Assembly: GCA_037957365.1 (NCBI GenBank) | Contig: JARHVA010000123.1 | Coordinates: 2,464,001-2,528,000, forward strand | Direction of reading: 5' to 3' | Length of the DNA stretch: 64,000 nucleotides | From: Torreya grandis | Taxonomy: Eukaryota; Streptophyta; Pinopsida; Cupressales; Taxaceae | Shown: positions 46,161-58,808 of the stretch, in pieces | How the letters are laid out: every line of letters starts with the position of its first letter | Numbering within the stretch: the stretch's first letter is position 1 | The notes under the pieces: model-generated | The model's database searches: none | What the model saw: the letters and a program-made list of their open reading frames with translations, nothing else | What the model was told of the DNA's origin: nothing | Position numbers and translations under genes: made by a program

Positions 46161-46935
46161 TCGAAAGGAAGTATATGTTGAACTATGTGTGATAAAATAT
46201 TAGGAATATGCAACCCCTTGAATCTACATAGATTTAAATTTATAAGGCATGAGAATATTACCAATGCATAGAGCTCAAAAAACTTGTAGTTTTAAAAAAA
46301 GGCATCTCAAAAAGGAGAAACAGATAGAAATTTATGCATGTTTGAAGTTCTAGATGGCAAGGGTAACCTCCACTTTACAAAATTTAAATTTTTTTGGGTG
46401 TGCAAAAGTATATTGAATTTTTTTAGGAATCAACTTCACACAAAAAAATTATGCCCTTTTAGAGCCAAAGTTAAGAAATTTTGGGTTGGAAGTGACTAGG
46501 GGCTTATATCCCATGTGACCAAGAGATAAGACCTATTTTGAGTGTTTACGTCTATTTTGAAATGAATAATGTCAATCTTCACTATGTTAAATTTTATAAT
46601 CTATAAGACATCACTATGCATGAAAACAAGGTGGGTGGAACTTATATACACATAATATTTTAGATTTTCATCAAATACTGATGCTTTACATCTTACAAGA
46701 ACCCATTGAAACTCAATCTCTTTGAGTGCACCCCCTAAGGGGTGCATCAAGAAAGGGATGGGTAGACCATTAGTGCTTTTTAGGATTGTTGTCCCCTATT
46801 GCCACTTATTACCAATCCAACTAGTTCTTAAAACCATTCTAAGATATTACTCCTCTTTTACATACTCTTCTAGTCTTTTCCCACCTTCCATCCTTCTTTT
46901 CCTCACCTTAAACCCCTTTTTCTAGTCAGATATAC

Positions 46936-47066
46936 TAGGTCGACTGTGTTGACCCTATACAGTTTTAGTAAAAATTCATTTAGGGTCTAGGTTGGCTCTT
47001 GGCTGACCTAGCCCATGACATGATGAATTTTTGTCCTTAATTGTATTAGGTCAACTAGGTCGACCC
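46936..47066 (+). repeat. TAGGTCGAC repeats, promoter-proximal in E LTR
   Basis: ACTAGGTCGAC(T/C) appears at about 46934 and 47054, with related GTTGACC, GGTTGGC, GCTGACC and GGTCAAC units between them, ending about 45 bp upstream of the TATA box. The 3' LTR has the same units in mutated form (59101-59240). Confidence 0.75.
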
Positions 47067-47109
47067 TATAGGCTAAAACTTTTAGAAGGGCTTAGGGTTA
47101 AATCTACCT

Positions 47110-47119
47110 ATATATAAAA
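47110..47119 (+). promoter_or_regulatory. TATA box in E 5' LTR
   Basis: TATATAAAAG, a near-perfect plant TATA box. The matching site in the 3' LTR is at about 59280 (TATATACAAG). Confidence 0.6.
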
Positions 47120-47824
47120 GATTATTTTCATCACTATTTACCAACAATCAAGAGTTATTATTTACTTGTGCTTCTTTACAATCTACTCTTCCACCATTCT
47201 ACTTGAGGAGTCTTAGCTTAGGGTTTCTACTTGGAGAATCTAGTCTTATGGAGAAGTCTTGTATGCTTTGGCCTTTCTTAGTGATATTTACAAAACCAAA
47301 ACAACCTCTTGTGAAGGCCCTTTGGCCAAGGGAGAGATTGAGTCTTGATGGGTCATCTTTTAAGTATGTATTCTCTAACTTTACTCCTCTCTTTAGTATA
47401 TAAAAGTAACATAAGTATTGGCTTCAAATAATATTACTCTTCTTATTCCATGTATTAGGGTCTTACTCATACATAGCTTAATTGAGATTCTCTTACACAT
47501 GTTTGTTTATTTACTAACTCCCATGTTATGCCACAAGCTTTAGTGAGCACTAGATTAGATTTATTTTACTTGTTATTAGTTTAGTGAGATATCAAAACAT
47601 AGGATCCCTTAGGGTTATTGCATGATTATGATTAACTGGAGACTTTGGAACCCTCCTTAGCATTGTGTATTGTGATAATATATCCCCTAATTGGGTCTAA
47701 TAGATCCCCATATTGGTCATGTTCTTAATTATCAAATGTGTTCCCAATCATAATTGTATGGTATGATCTATTTTCTCTAAGTTAGGATTGATTTATAGTC
47801 ATGATGCATTTTTGATTGCATACA

Positions 47825-49500
47825 TTTTGGTGAACTTGATTTGAATCTAATCCTTATAGGTTTTGTCTTTCATTTTTCATTATTTTATCATTTTATTTCT
47901 CTATATTTACAATACTGGGTTAATATTATTGTTATAGTCCTGACTTTTTTACATAGGTTTAACACACAGTCACATCAATATGAATTTGTTCTATTTATGC
48001 AAGTTTTTCATTAGGTACAGTCTACTAGGTTGACTCCGTTGACATAGTACACTTTCAAACATCTAGATCAGGCTATTAGGTCGACCCTATCAATTCTATA
48101 CATTTCTATACTTCTAAAAAACATACTAGGTCGATCTTGTTGTCACAATACATTTTACAAGTTTTCAATAAATAGGGAACTGCAAAGCTAGGTTGACCTA
48201 GTTGACACAGTTGGCAATATTTGCAAGTATAAATCAAGGTACTTTAATAGCAATCTCATTTTCCTCTACATCCTCTAACCCCCCAAGGTTCCTTTCTATC
48301 CTTATCTATCATTTCTATTATTCTTTATAGTTATATTTTTCATAGTTTATAGTCTTTAAAACTACCCATGTATAGTCAACTAGGTCGACCCTATCAACGT
48401 AGTTATGTATTATGTATTCTATTTGGAAAACTAGGTCGACACTGTCGACATGGTTATTTTTTAGACCCTTATTCACAGTATAAAAGTGACACTGTCAACT
48501 CTGCTTTATAATCTCTGCATACACTTTCATTTGAATTGACATTATACCATGCTTCAAATTTGGAATTAACACTTATATGCTAGTAATTATCTCACACTTT
48601 CATTTCTTGTTGTTTATATGCTTAAAATAGATCACATAGTCTAATTATGTGGTTTTTCAATATACCATTTACTTGCACTATTTTCTATTTTATGCACACA
48701 CTACTAAATCACAAAATCTTAAAAATGCATTTTCACAATTGTGTACCAAACACCTACCTACATGAATTTCATCACCAAGGGGGAATCCAACTTGGTTTTA
48801 TGGCCAAGTATAAACACGTGGTTAATGGTATATATTAGATAAACACTTGACACCCTTATCATTATGGTGTGTGAAGTGAGGGGGTAGGCCTCAATACCAA
48901 GCCAATACCATTATCAATACATATCCATTTCAACCTAAACATCCTAAAACCATCCATAGATTACCTTTTAATTCCTTGCTTACAGACAACTTCTTATCAG
49001 ATCTAAAATTATATTCTAATAATCTAACAACATTCAAGATGACCACTTAGTTAGCTTTTACTTTCCAAGTTGACTGCTTACTCTTTTCTCAATTGTATGT
49101 TGTATTGTAAGAACTTGTATTAGATAGTATTGGTGCAAGGTTTTATGTTGTGTGCCTTAATTGGATCAACTTTGTTGACCTAATTTATTGTGTGTTTCCT
49201 TTCATTTCTGGTTTTCAAAATACTTGCAAAACTTTTCCTATTTTAGTACACAATCATTTTGCTCAACACAGTCTCTTAAAAACTATCTTTTTTTCCCTTG
49301 GCTATAGTACTAGGTCAACTCAATTGACTCTATACACTTTTTTAGCCTTTTTTTACAGTACTAGGTCAACCTTATCAACTCTATATACTTTTTCATCTCA
49401 TTTTTTTGTACTAGGTTGACCTAGTCAGCTCTATAGCTTTTTCTGCTTTCCCTATCTACCGACCCAGTTTTTTGTTTCACCTTCTTACCATTTTATTCAT
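47825..49500 (+). other. E leader with dispersed GGTCGACC repeats
   Basis: About 1.7 kb between the LTR and gag with no coding frame. TTTGGTGAACTTGATTTG starts two bases inside the LTR and may be the primer site; the tRNA is not recognised. Units of the form ACTAGGTCGACC...GTTGAC recur at about 48023, 48073, 48123, 48190, 48377, 48427, 49308, 49357 and 49406, often as pairs about 9-12 bp apart. Confidence 0.7.
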
Positions 49501-49515
49501 GTTTTTCAAGTCATC

Positions 49516-51100
49516 ATGAAGTCTGTTATCAAAATATTCTTGGATAGCCTGAATCCATTCAAATACTATATGGGATGTTCATTTCTCCCTTTCTTTTCTT
49601 CCCAATATCACCATCACTCTTGGGGCACCTCTTCCCCTCCATTTGTGACCTATAACATGGTACAAATCACACCTCAAGCTGAATTTGATGGATTTGATCC
49701 TTTATATACCTACCAAGATACCTCTCATCTTTAAAATATTTAAAATAATGTGGGAATAATTGACACACGTTTCCTCAATAATCCCACTAATCACCCATCT
49801 TCTCATAACCTCCCCTTACTTCCAATTTGGAGAGTGTTCTTACCAACACCAACCCACCTATTGATTCAACTTACCTTCTAGCACAAGTCATACAAAAAAT
49901 GAACATAATGTAAAACTCTAACACTAGTCAGATGATGCAACTCCAACATCATTTGATTAATATGGATAATCAACCTCTAGCTATCCATACTCAAGCTAAT
50001 CCCAATTTTAGTCCTCCACCTCTATGCAATGTTATTCCTCAACCCATTATGAATAACAAGATGCTTAAAACTATTCAAAATGAGCCTTTAGCTCCCTTCA
50101 TTATGTCCATTGATATTGGTAACATATCTCCAACTATCAAGTATGATGGGACTAAAAACCTAGCCTCATTTATCAAAGCCTTTGGTAACCTTTACAAATA
50201 GTGGATCCAAACTAATACCTTCACCACAACTAAAATCTTAGTTAAAACCTTAACTAATCATTTATTATAATGATACAACCAACTTATGCAACACTCCATT
50301 TAGAAACTTGAAGATCTGGTCAATCCTTTAGTTAAAGAGTTTCAACACAATGATCTTTCAAAAAATTATCTTAGCCACTTCATCAATGCCAAATAATCTC
50401 CCACTGAATCAGCTCATGACTTTATCAAATATGGAAATCATTGGCCCATAAAGCTGACCATAACATGATTGATGATACTTTTTTCAAACTCTTTATAACG
50501 GCTTTGACTCTTGTTCAATATATGGTTCAAATTTTTGCTCCCCAAACACTTAATGAAGCTCTTGATCAAGCTAAGCATCAAGACTTTCTCATGAAGCAAT
50601 TCTAACCTAATCCTAAACTTCTAAAAGGATATTCTCAAACATATACTAATGCTATCACTGGTAATACTCTGTAAACCAAACCAAGAGTTTCTAAAGTTGG
50701 CATTCCTTCATCTTCTTGCACACCACTTTCTGTGCTACAAATGAAACAATTTTTACAGCCCTCTAAACCTTTCACCTATCCTAACAATCCAATTTTGTTG
50801 GTTCCATGATGACATTAGTCACTCCTATAAATCTTGTAGATGACTTAGTAAATTTATTATTTCCTATATGTTTGGTGATTCATTTAATCATGAAGCCATG
50901 ATTAACCTACGTTGTCAAGAGTTCACCGCCACTTCTCAAAAATGATAGGTTTCTAAAGATTCTACCTCAAATAACCAAAACTCATTTTCTACAACTAATA
51001 ATCCAAATACCAAGGATGTTTGTGCCATTGATACTGATTATGACCAATAGTATAACAATTCCCAATATGTTAACATTGCTAAGGTCAATTATCATTACAA
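49516..51100 (+). pseudogene. gag: Element E gag
   Basis: Discontinuous frame: FVTYNMVQITPQAEFDGFDP near 49650, then MQLQHHLINMDNQPL (about 49935). Next is PLAPFIMSIDIGNISPTIKYDGTKNLASFI (about 50088-50180), which fits the gag entry motif P-K-Y-D-G-T-x-D-P of gypsy elements. The following capsid part is in broken frames. No zinc knuckle could be fixed with confidence. At least five stops. Confidence 0.55.
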
Positions 51101-51322
51101 GTTGGCTCATAAAGATATTGTTATCAAACCTAAAAAGACATCTTTAGAAGAACAAATTTTCAAAGATACTACCACCACTAATCTAGCCTTGGAATCTCTT
51201 GAGGAACAACTTCCTCCTTCTGAACCTCCAACCACTTCTATTCCATCAAAATGTACATTGCCTCGCAGACAACATACTAGTTCTTCTAATCTCATTGGAA
51301 CTTTCTTGAAGAACTTAACTCT

Positions 51323-51900
51323 ATGCCTTGTAAGATTCCACTCATGGAGTTGGTTCATACTTCCCCCTATCATCACAAGTTCCTTATTCAACAATTACAA
51401 GAAATTGAAGATCCATCCTCTATAAATCAAGAACCACCTTATATTGAACCTCAATCTACCACCGTACATACCATTGAAACCATGTGTCCTTCTAAGACTT
51501 CTATTGAATTTCTTGAAGAAGACATGATCAATGATGAAATTATTTTTCATGTTGATGATCCACCACTTTTCATTAAAATAGACATTAATAATTCCCTTAT
51601 TTGTAAATTTTTAGTTGATGAAGGATCTAGTATTAATGTGAAATCTTGTGGCTTATCCAATAACTTGGTTATAACAAAGATCATCTTAAACAAACATGTC
51701 TTACTTGTCATGTTTTTGATAAGACTAATCAAAAGCCATTTGGTTACATTTGGTTTCCATTAAAAATCAAACATAAATCGTTCAAACTAAGCTTATACTC
51801 CTTGGTTGGCCATGGACTCATAGAATGAGGGACATTGCTTTTTCTTGTAAACAATGCATTAAATTCTTATATAATGGAAAATACTATAAGCATGAGGCTG
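51323..51900 (+). pseudogene. Element E protease
   Basis: PPLFIKIDINNSLICKFLVDEGSSIN (about 51561-51638) is the retropepsin core with active site V-D-E-G-S-S (normally D-x-G-S-S), so the Asp is kept. After a frame change LLGWPWTH (about 51797-51820) matches the LLGRPW-I-H segment that closes the protease in TAT/Athila-type elements. It would process the polyprotein. Confidence 0.65.
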
Positions 51901-53039
51901 ATCCTAACCCATGAAGTATTCAACTTCCTAATCCCAAATCTTAGTATCATATTCCTACCATTCCTAAAATCAATAGTGCTCCTTTACCCAAGTTCATCAA
52001 CATCAATCCTGACTTACAAGTTACTCTTGTTGATTTAAATGATGATAAACCTAATGATTTGAAATATACTTGCAATACTACCAAGCTATTTCCCTATATT
52101 TTTGCATGGCTTCCTCCTTATTTATTACCTAGGGACCATATTATTCCTCTTATTGATGAGATTATTGATTTTCCCCTCCATGCAATGCTCAGGAGACTTT
52201 TTTACCTGAAGATGCCTTCACTTACAATGAATTTGGAGTGGCCAAATTATTTCAAGACCCTCTCATCATGTCTCCACATACATTCATTAATATTGGAATT
52301 TCATCTTCTAAAAATCCCCATAAATCTCAAGTATGTACAATTTCTATAAAACATGATGATAATTACATCTGGCCCAAGCTCAATCTTGAGACTTGGATTT
52401 CCAACATTATCAAAAGCCTTCATCTCAAATCCATGCTTTTAACTAGAATGTTTATACCATTTTTACAGATCATGCATTAGATCCTAAAGGTCATGTGCCT
52501 CCTGCTAATTCTCCTCTTCTTGATACTCATTGGGTGGTAGAACAAATCATACCTTTCAAACCTTTGAAAAATCATACATTTTATTTACCACCTATGGATC
52601 TCATAATTGCATATAATCCTTCTCTCATCATCAAAACTGACAAAAATCCAATCCCTTCTGATCAATCTACTTCTCCTTCTTTCGAAATTACACTAGATGC
52701 CAAGGCAATTGATGTCCATTAGATACATTATGAGTATGATCACCATGGTAATAAAATTCTAGATCTCTAAGTAGATCTTGAGTATTATGGTCCTCTTCCC
52801 ACTTTGCCTAGTGATGAAGCTATTTGTGAAATACTTCATGCCTGAGAACCTCAACTTCCTTGATAATATCATAAACTTGGGAATTTTTAAACCAAAACTC
52901 CTTGTTTTAAAAACTTTACTCCTAGCATTAACCCCAAAACTAATCCAATATCTTCTTTACCTAATGCACCATATCATTTCCAAGATGGAAATGTTATGCT
53001 TATCGAAGAAACCACTTGCATTGAATATGGTACTCCATC

Positions 53040-54500
53040 ATGTCCTCAACCAATTATAGTTCTCATGAACTCTCACCTACTGAACATGATAATTTTAGTT
53101 TATTCTTTGATAAATATCATGAGATCTTTATTTGGTCATACAAGGACATGCTTAGTATTAACCCTAGCATTGTGGTGCATAACATCATTACTTATCCTGA
53201 TGCCAAGCCTGTGCATCAAAAACAAAGGAAATTTCCACCTGAGGTTTCCACCTGATGTCACAAAGAAATAATCAAGCTTCTTGATGCTAAATTTATCAAA
53301 CCAATGGTCTATTCTGAATGGGTTTCTAACATTATTCCCACTAAAAAAAAGGTCACTATGGTTATTTGAATTTTTATTGATTTTTGCAATCTTAATCTTG
53401 CTTGTCGCAAGGATAATTTCCTTTTACCTTTGATATATGCCATTATTGATTCCAAAACTAGTTACAAAATGTTATCTCTTATGGATGGCTTCTCAGGTAA
53501 TAATTAGATTCACATTACCCCTGAGGACCAACATAAGACCACTTTCACCACAGACTGGGACACCTATTACTATGTCAAAATGCCCTTTAGCCTAGAAAAG
53601 GTTAAAACCACTTACCAACAAGTAGTGACTCACATATTTCATGATATTATCCATAAAATTGTTTAAACCTATGTAGATTATCTCATTGATAAATCCAAAA
53701 GTTGTAAGACTCATCTCTCCAATCTTACTATCATCTTTGATCATATTTTTAAATACTAAGTTAGACTAAATACTTACAAATGTGTCTTTGGTGTCACATC
53801 TAAAAAATTGTTAGGATTCCTATCTCTCTCCATGGCATCAATGTTGACACAGCTAAGATTAGTGTTATTTTCAACATGCATATTCCTTAATCCATTCCAG
53901 GCATTCACACTTAGGAAAACTTGGGGCAATTAGACGATTTGTCCTCGAAATGGCTTACTGCATTCAATCCATCAATTCTGTTCTTAAGAAAGGTAATGCC
54001 TTAGAATGGACAGATCCTTGTCAAAAAGATTTTGATAACATGAAATAGGCATTGCTTCACCCACCTACACTTTATCCTCCCTCCAATGATTGACCCTTGA
54101 TTCTATATACTTCTTCCACACCTATATTAGTTGGGGTGATGCTTGCCTGATAGGACGATACTGGAAGAGAGTATGTTATCTACCACATTAGTTTAGACCT
54201 CATCGATTATGAGAAACATTATACCAAAGTCAAATGTGATTACCTCACCATCTATTTCATAGCTGAAAAGCTTTGATATTAAATGCTATACTAGACCACT
54301 TATGTCATCATTCATTCTGACCCCTTTTGTCATTTGTTTTCCAAATCCTTTCTTCCTAGAGATAGAATTGGCAAATAGATGGTCCTTCTTATGGAATTTG
54401 ATCTCCGTATTGTAACTCAAAAAGTTTTCAAAGGACAAGTCATAATTGATCAACTTGTCATAACTCCTATACCAACCACCAATCACCTTTAAGATAGTCT
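53040..54500 (+). pseudogene. Element E reverse transcriptase and first RNase H
   Basis: RT entry WSYKDMLSINPSIVVHN and DAKPVHQKQRKFPPEV (about 53130-53240), then IIKLLDAKFIKPM, IFIDFCNLNLACRKDNF (about 53365-53420), HKTTFTTDWDTYYYVKMPF (about 53530-53590). The catalytic box reads TYVDYLIDKS (about 53670-53700): the second Asp of YVDD is now Tyr. RNase H traces follow (PLILYTSSTPILVGVMLA and YEKHYTKVKCDYLTIYF, about 54092-54260). Stops throughout. Confidence 0.75.
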
Positions 54501-54674
54501 TCTAAATGATAATATTCTCTATATTAAAGGTCTCAATCAATCTATTTCTCTCAAAGATTATTTTCATAACTTTACCATTGATCTTGAGGCAAGTAATCTT
54601 GATGAATCCACTATTCCTTTCAATATTAATAAACCAAAAGTAGTTATTGAGAGCTTCCTAAAATTAATTTCAAC

Positions 54675-55113
54675 TTGCATGAGTTTACTTGGACCCTTCA
54701 CTTTGATGGTGCTAAACCCCTTCAAGGAGTTGAGGCAAGTTGCATTCTCACAAGTCCTCTTGGAAAAATCATCCCTTTAGCCTTCCTCTTAACATTTTAT
54801 GTCACCAAAAATATGGTTGAGTACGAAGCTCTAATCTTAGGCATGAGAGTTGCCCTTGATTTAGACATCTAATACCTACATGCTCTAGGTGATTCTCAAC
54901 TTATTTACCACCAAGTCAATGCTGATTACCAATACAAAAGTGAGAATCTCATTACCTATCCATCAAATTGAAACCACTCTCACCAAGGATTTCATCTATT
55001 TCACTATTGAGCCTATCTTTCGAGATCAAAATTCCATTACTGATTCCCTGGCTTCTTCAACTTCTCTCTTTCATCCACACCAAGTTCTTTTCGATCCCAC
55101 TTTTCTTATATAA
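54675..55113 (+). pseudogene. Element E second (archaeal-type) RNase H
   Basis: W-T-L-H-F-D-G-A-K (about 54690), then GVEASCILTSPLGKIIPLAF, NMVEYEALILGMRVALDLDI (about 54811-54872), ALGDSQLIYHQVNADYQ (about 54884-54930) and DSLASSTSLF (about 55042). The active-site D, E, D, D pattern is preserved. This is the additional RNase H found between RNase H/RT and integrase in TAT-lineage elements. Broken by a stop after 54872 and a shift. Confidence 0.75.
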
Positions 55114-55279
55114 ATAAGAAAATCTTCATCCTCTTCTCAACCACTAGATTTGATTATCTACCACATTGAGTTTTCACCATTAAATAAAGCCTATGGTATA
55201 AATATATCATTCAATTTTTAGAACACCTAACTTAGACTCTCACAAAAAAAATTACACTCATAAAAAATATTTTAAGTAT

Positions 55280-56422
55280 GTATTTTGATAGAACATCCTT
55301 TATCATCACAATGCTGAAGGTACCTTGTTTTATTATGTTATGCAATAGGAGGTCCCTCCTATTCTTGAACAAGCACATGGGGTCATTTGTGGTGGTCACT
55401 ATAATGGACATGCTATAGCCCACAAATGCCTATGTATGGGTTACTTTTGGCCTACTCTTGAAAAAGATGCAATCAAATTCACTAAAAAGTGTACTCCTTG
55501 CCAGCTTCATGACAATATAATTTATTCAACTCCCATAAAAATTCAAACTATCAAATCTACCTAGCCATTCTCCATGTGGGGATTTGATCTCATCAAAAAT
55601 TACCTTGTTCCCAAGATTGGCATGTTTTTATCATCACTACTATCAAATATTTTACCAAATGGGTTAAGGCCATACCCCTTGTTAATGTCACTGGTAACAC
55701 CATTGCCAAATTTATTCTTAATCAAATCATTTTTTGCTTTGGTGTTCCCCATACTATCATTTCAAAAAATGTTGGTAATTTCAAAAACAAGGATGTCAAA
55801 CAACTCTGTGCTAATTTCAAGATCAATCACAAATTTTTTACACCCTATCATCCACAATGTAATGGCCAAACTGAGGCTACTAAAAAAAATTCTCAATTTT
55901 TTTTTCCAAAAGACAATTCATGAAACCTGCATAGATTGACACCTTCATCTTTAACCTGCTCTTTAGGCCTATCAGACTAGCATACGTACTGCCACTAGGG
56001 CAACATTGTTCTCTCTAGTCTATGGTTCTGAATCAGTTCTTCCATTAGAAGTTGAGCTTCCTTCTCTTCGTATATCTCTTCATGGTATCATTCTTTATGA
56101 AGAATTATGTGAAGCTCACCTTTATACCCTTGATCTCCTTGATGAACACTAACTTTTTGATTTACAACATAACTACCATTACAAAGCTTGTATTACCAAA
56201 CAACATAGCAAATGTGTTAAAGTTCACACATTTAATGTTAGTGATCTTGTCATTAAATTAGATTACACTCATGATAAATAAGGTAAATAGGCTAAAAAAT
56301 GGTGGTGACCTTATTTAGTCAAAGATATTCTTGGTCTAAGTAACTATCTCCTTCAAACCAATGAAGGCCATGTTTTTAAAAAGCCCACCAATGTACAATT
56401 TGTCAAGAAGTATTTTGCCTAA
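55280..56422 (+). pseudogene. Element E integrase
   Basis: The zinc domain is H-G-V-I-C-G-G-H-Y-N-G-H (about 55375-55410) and KKCTPCQLHDN (about 55480-55510). The core is MWGFDLIKNYLVPKIG (about 55574), then in another frame KYFTKWVKAIPLVNV, FGVPHTIISKNVGNF (about 55738-55785), and YHPQCNGQTEATKK (about 55848-55890) with the catalytic Glu. TRATLFSLVYGSESVLPLEVELPS (about 55993-56065) and a C-terminal KWWxPYLVKDIL complete it. The frame ends at a TAA at 56420. No chromodomain follows. Confidence 0.75.
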
Positions 56423-58808
56423 ACCTTTCCTTCTTTTTATGCTTTCTATATATGCTATCTATCTAACAATTTTTTTAGGATACCTACACAGGTCTTCCCC
56501 TTTGCAATAGTTCTCTCTTTTCACGAACCTTTGTCCTTCCTTTTTGATCTCTTGGTTTCCCCTTTCTCTCATGATTTCAATTGTAAAACCACAGATGAGA
56601 CCTAGTCTTCCTCATGATGTACCATAGTCTTCTTTGTTTTCATACTCTTTTTACACATTTTTTTATCACCCATTAGGTTTCTCTTTTGTGAGTCCCATTT
56701 TAAAACCATGGATAGGACCCGGTCTTCCTCACAAATACCATCTTGTTCACATTATCCCATTTATTTCCAATGATTTTTGGCACCTTTGTGGCTTTTATCT
56801 TATATGAGTTACAGTGTAAGACCATGGATAGGACTTGGCCTTCCTCATAAAATTACTATTTTTTCCTTTTCTAGAATGTGTTTTTTTTCTTGTTCTCATA
56901 TTTAACTTTTACTTCTTTTGGTAGATGAAATTTTCACAATAATCTATGATAGCATGTTTTCATCCATTTGCCTCATTCTTATGATAAGGAATCACACTTT
57001 ACTATCATTGTATCCTTTTTTCACCCTTGGTCACATTTTTTTGTGATTTAAAGTAATTCAAATTCTTCCATATGTCATTCCTCTTGATTTCATTTCCTTT
57101 CACTCCTCATTGGATGAAACAAAGTTTAAGTCAAGATAACACTTTTATTTCACCTATATTTATGATACTCTTAGACCCCATACTCTCTAAAGTTCTCTCT
57201 CTTAGCAACCAAGTCCCAAGTATTTAAATGAAAGTCATCTTTAGCACCCATGTTTGGTTTTCACAATATGTATGGAGGAGGAACAAGAAAAAAACCATTA
57301 AGAAAGTTAAAATCCAAATCATTTGAAATAAAAGGAAATGATATACAAAAGTCACAGACCAATATCAAAAGTTAAAATAACACCAAAAAACATGATTACA
57401 AGCACATATCCTATCTTTAATCAAAGCTCAAACTCCAAAATTGGCCTCAAATAGAGTCAAGGTCCATTGGGATGTGGTAGGCCAGTAGATTGGAATAGGA
57501 AAATTTAACAAAATCTATGGTGCTACCTACTTTCTCATGTAAGTACCTAATCTTTTCAGTAGATCAACATCTCTGTAAGGGGTCTTGAGGAATGGGGAAC
57601 ACGATGTGGGAAGGTAGGTCCATTTTAATTTTCATGCATATAACCTTTATGGGATGATCTACATATTCCATTTATTGACCTACGACTTATGTGGCTAAGA
57701 AAAGTTCTTCAAAATCCTTAACATCAAAAGTCATCTTGTTTTGACAAACCTAATTTGAGTGTCTTGACTTCGATAAATAGTTCTTATACCTTGGTTTTTA
57801 TTTCATTCTCCTCTCCACCCATTTCATTTCCCCCCTTGACAGGCAAATTATGATTCTAAATCCATTTTCCCTCTTTTATACTTCTTTTTTCTTCACCTCT
57901 TAAAAACATGTTAGCATTACTTGGTTTTAGTTTTATCTATCCTTAAAGCAAAACAATATGTTTGAGAAAATATGGATTACTTTCTTTGTACCATAGATTT
58001 ACATTCCTAGATTTGTTTTGCTCTCTTTTTACTATTTATCATTTTTGTACCACCCTTTTTGTGGACACCTAAGTCTATTTCTAAGTTTCATGTACTTTTT
58101 CCATTATTGATTAAGGTTGGCTTGTTACTTCTCACTCACCAATGTTGTTTTCCCTTTTTATGTACTTTTACATTATTGTGTTAGGATTGTTACTTCTCAC
58201 TCATCAATGTTGTTTTACCATTTTTTCATACCCATCTTTGTTTAATTAAGGATTGTTACTACTTTTACATTAATGTTTTATTACCATCATTTTGAAATGT
58301 ATTCTTGGTTTGACTTGGTGAGTTCAAATTTCTTGCTTAAGGTTTACTTGTTTGAGTTTTTTGGTATTTAGTAGCCTTGACTTTTTGGTTACCCAATTTC
58401 TTCTTGTTTTTGACTTGGTCATTTGGTCTAACATAGCACTTGTCACTACAATCTTGCCAAATTTCTAAGTACGTCCCATCCACATAGCACCAGTTATATT
58501 GGATTTCCTACATTTGTTTGTCTTTGCTCTTTAATTTTGTATTCTTGGGTCTATCTAAAGTAGTCTCTAAACCTTCCATAATTAAAACTACAAACACAAC
58601 AGATAATCATCCAATAATAAAGGTAAGTCAAGGTACGCATCACATTCAATTTTCAATTATTTCCCTTTCTATCATTTAATTTTAGTTCTTTTTTCTTTAA
58701 AATACTAAAACATTTTTTTAGCCTTAGGGTTGTGTGTTACTATGTTCTTTCTCAAAGCACCATCTCTTATTGCACCTTAGTGACATGTGATGAGCTTTGA
58801 GTGGGAAA
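56423..58808 (+). other. E 3' non-coding region with short tandem repeats
   Basis: About 2.4 kb without a coherent frame. One repeat family (ACCATGGATAGGACCCGGTC, CTTCCTCA) recurs at 56583, 56701 and 56817, a period of about 117 bp. A second (TTGTTACTTCTCACTCACCA, ATGTTGTTTT) recurs at about 58122 and 58188, with a partial third near 58253, a period of about 67 bp. A purine-rich GAGTGGGAAA (58799-58808) precedes the 3' LTR. Confidence 0.65.

Larger units (their letters stand above)
46643..47824 (+). repeat. 5' LTR of element E
   Basis: Runs from TATATACACATAA to GATTGCATACA and matches 58809-59995 closely, for example TGCCACTTATTACCAATCCA. It contains GGTCGAC-type repeats (46936-47066) and a strong TATA box (47110). 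Confidence 0.85.
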
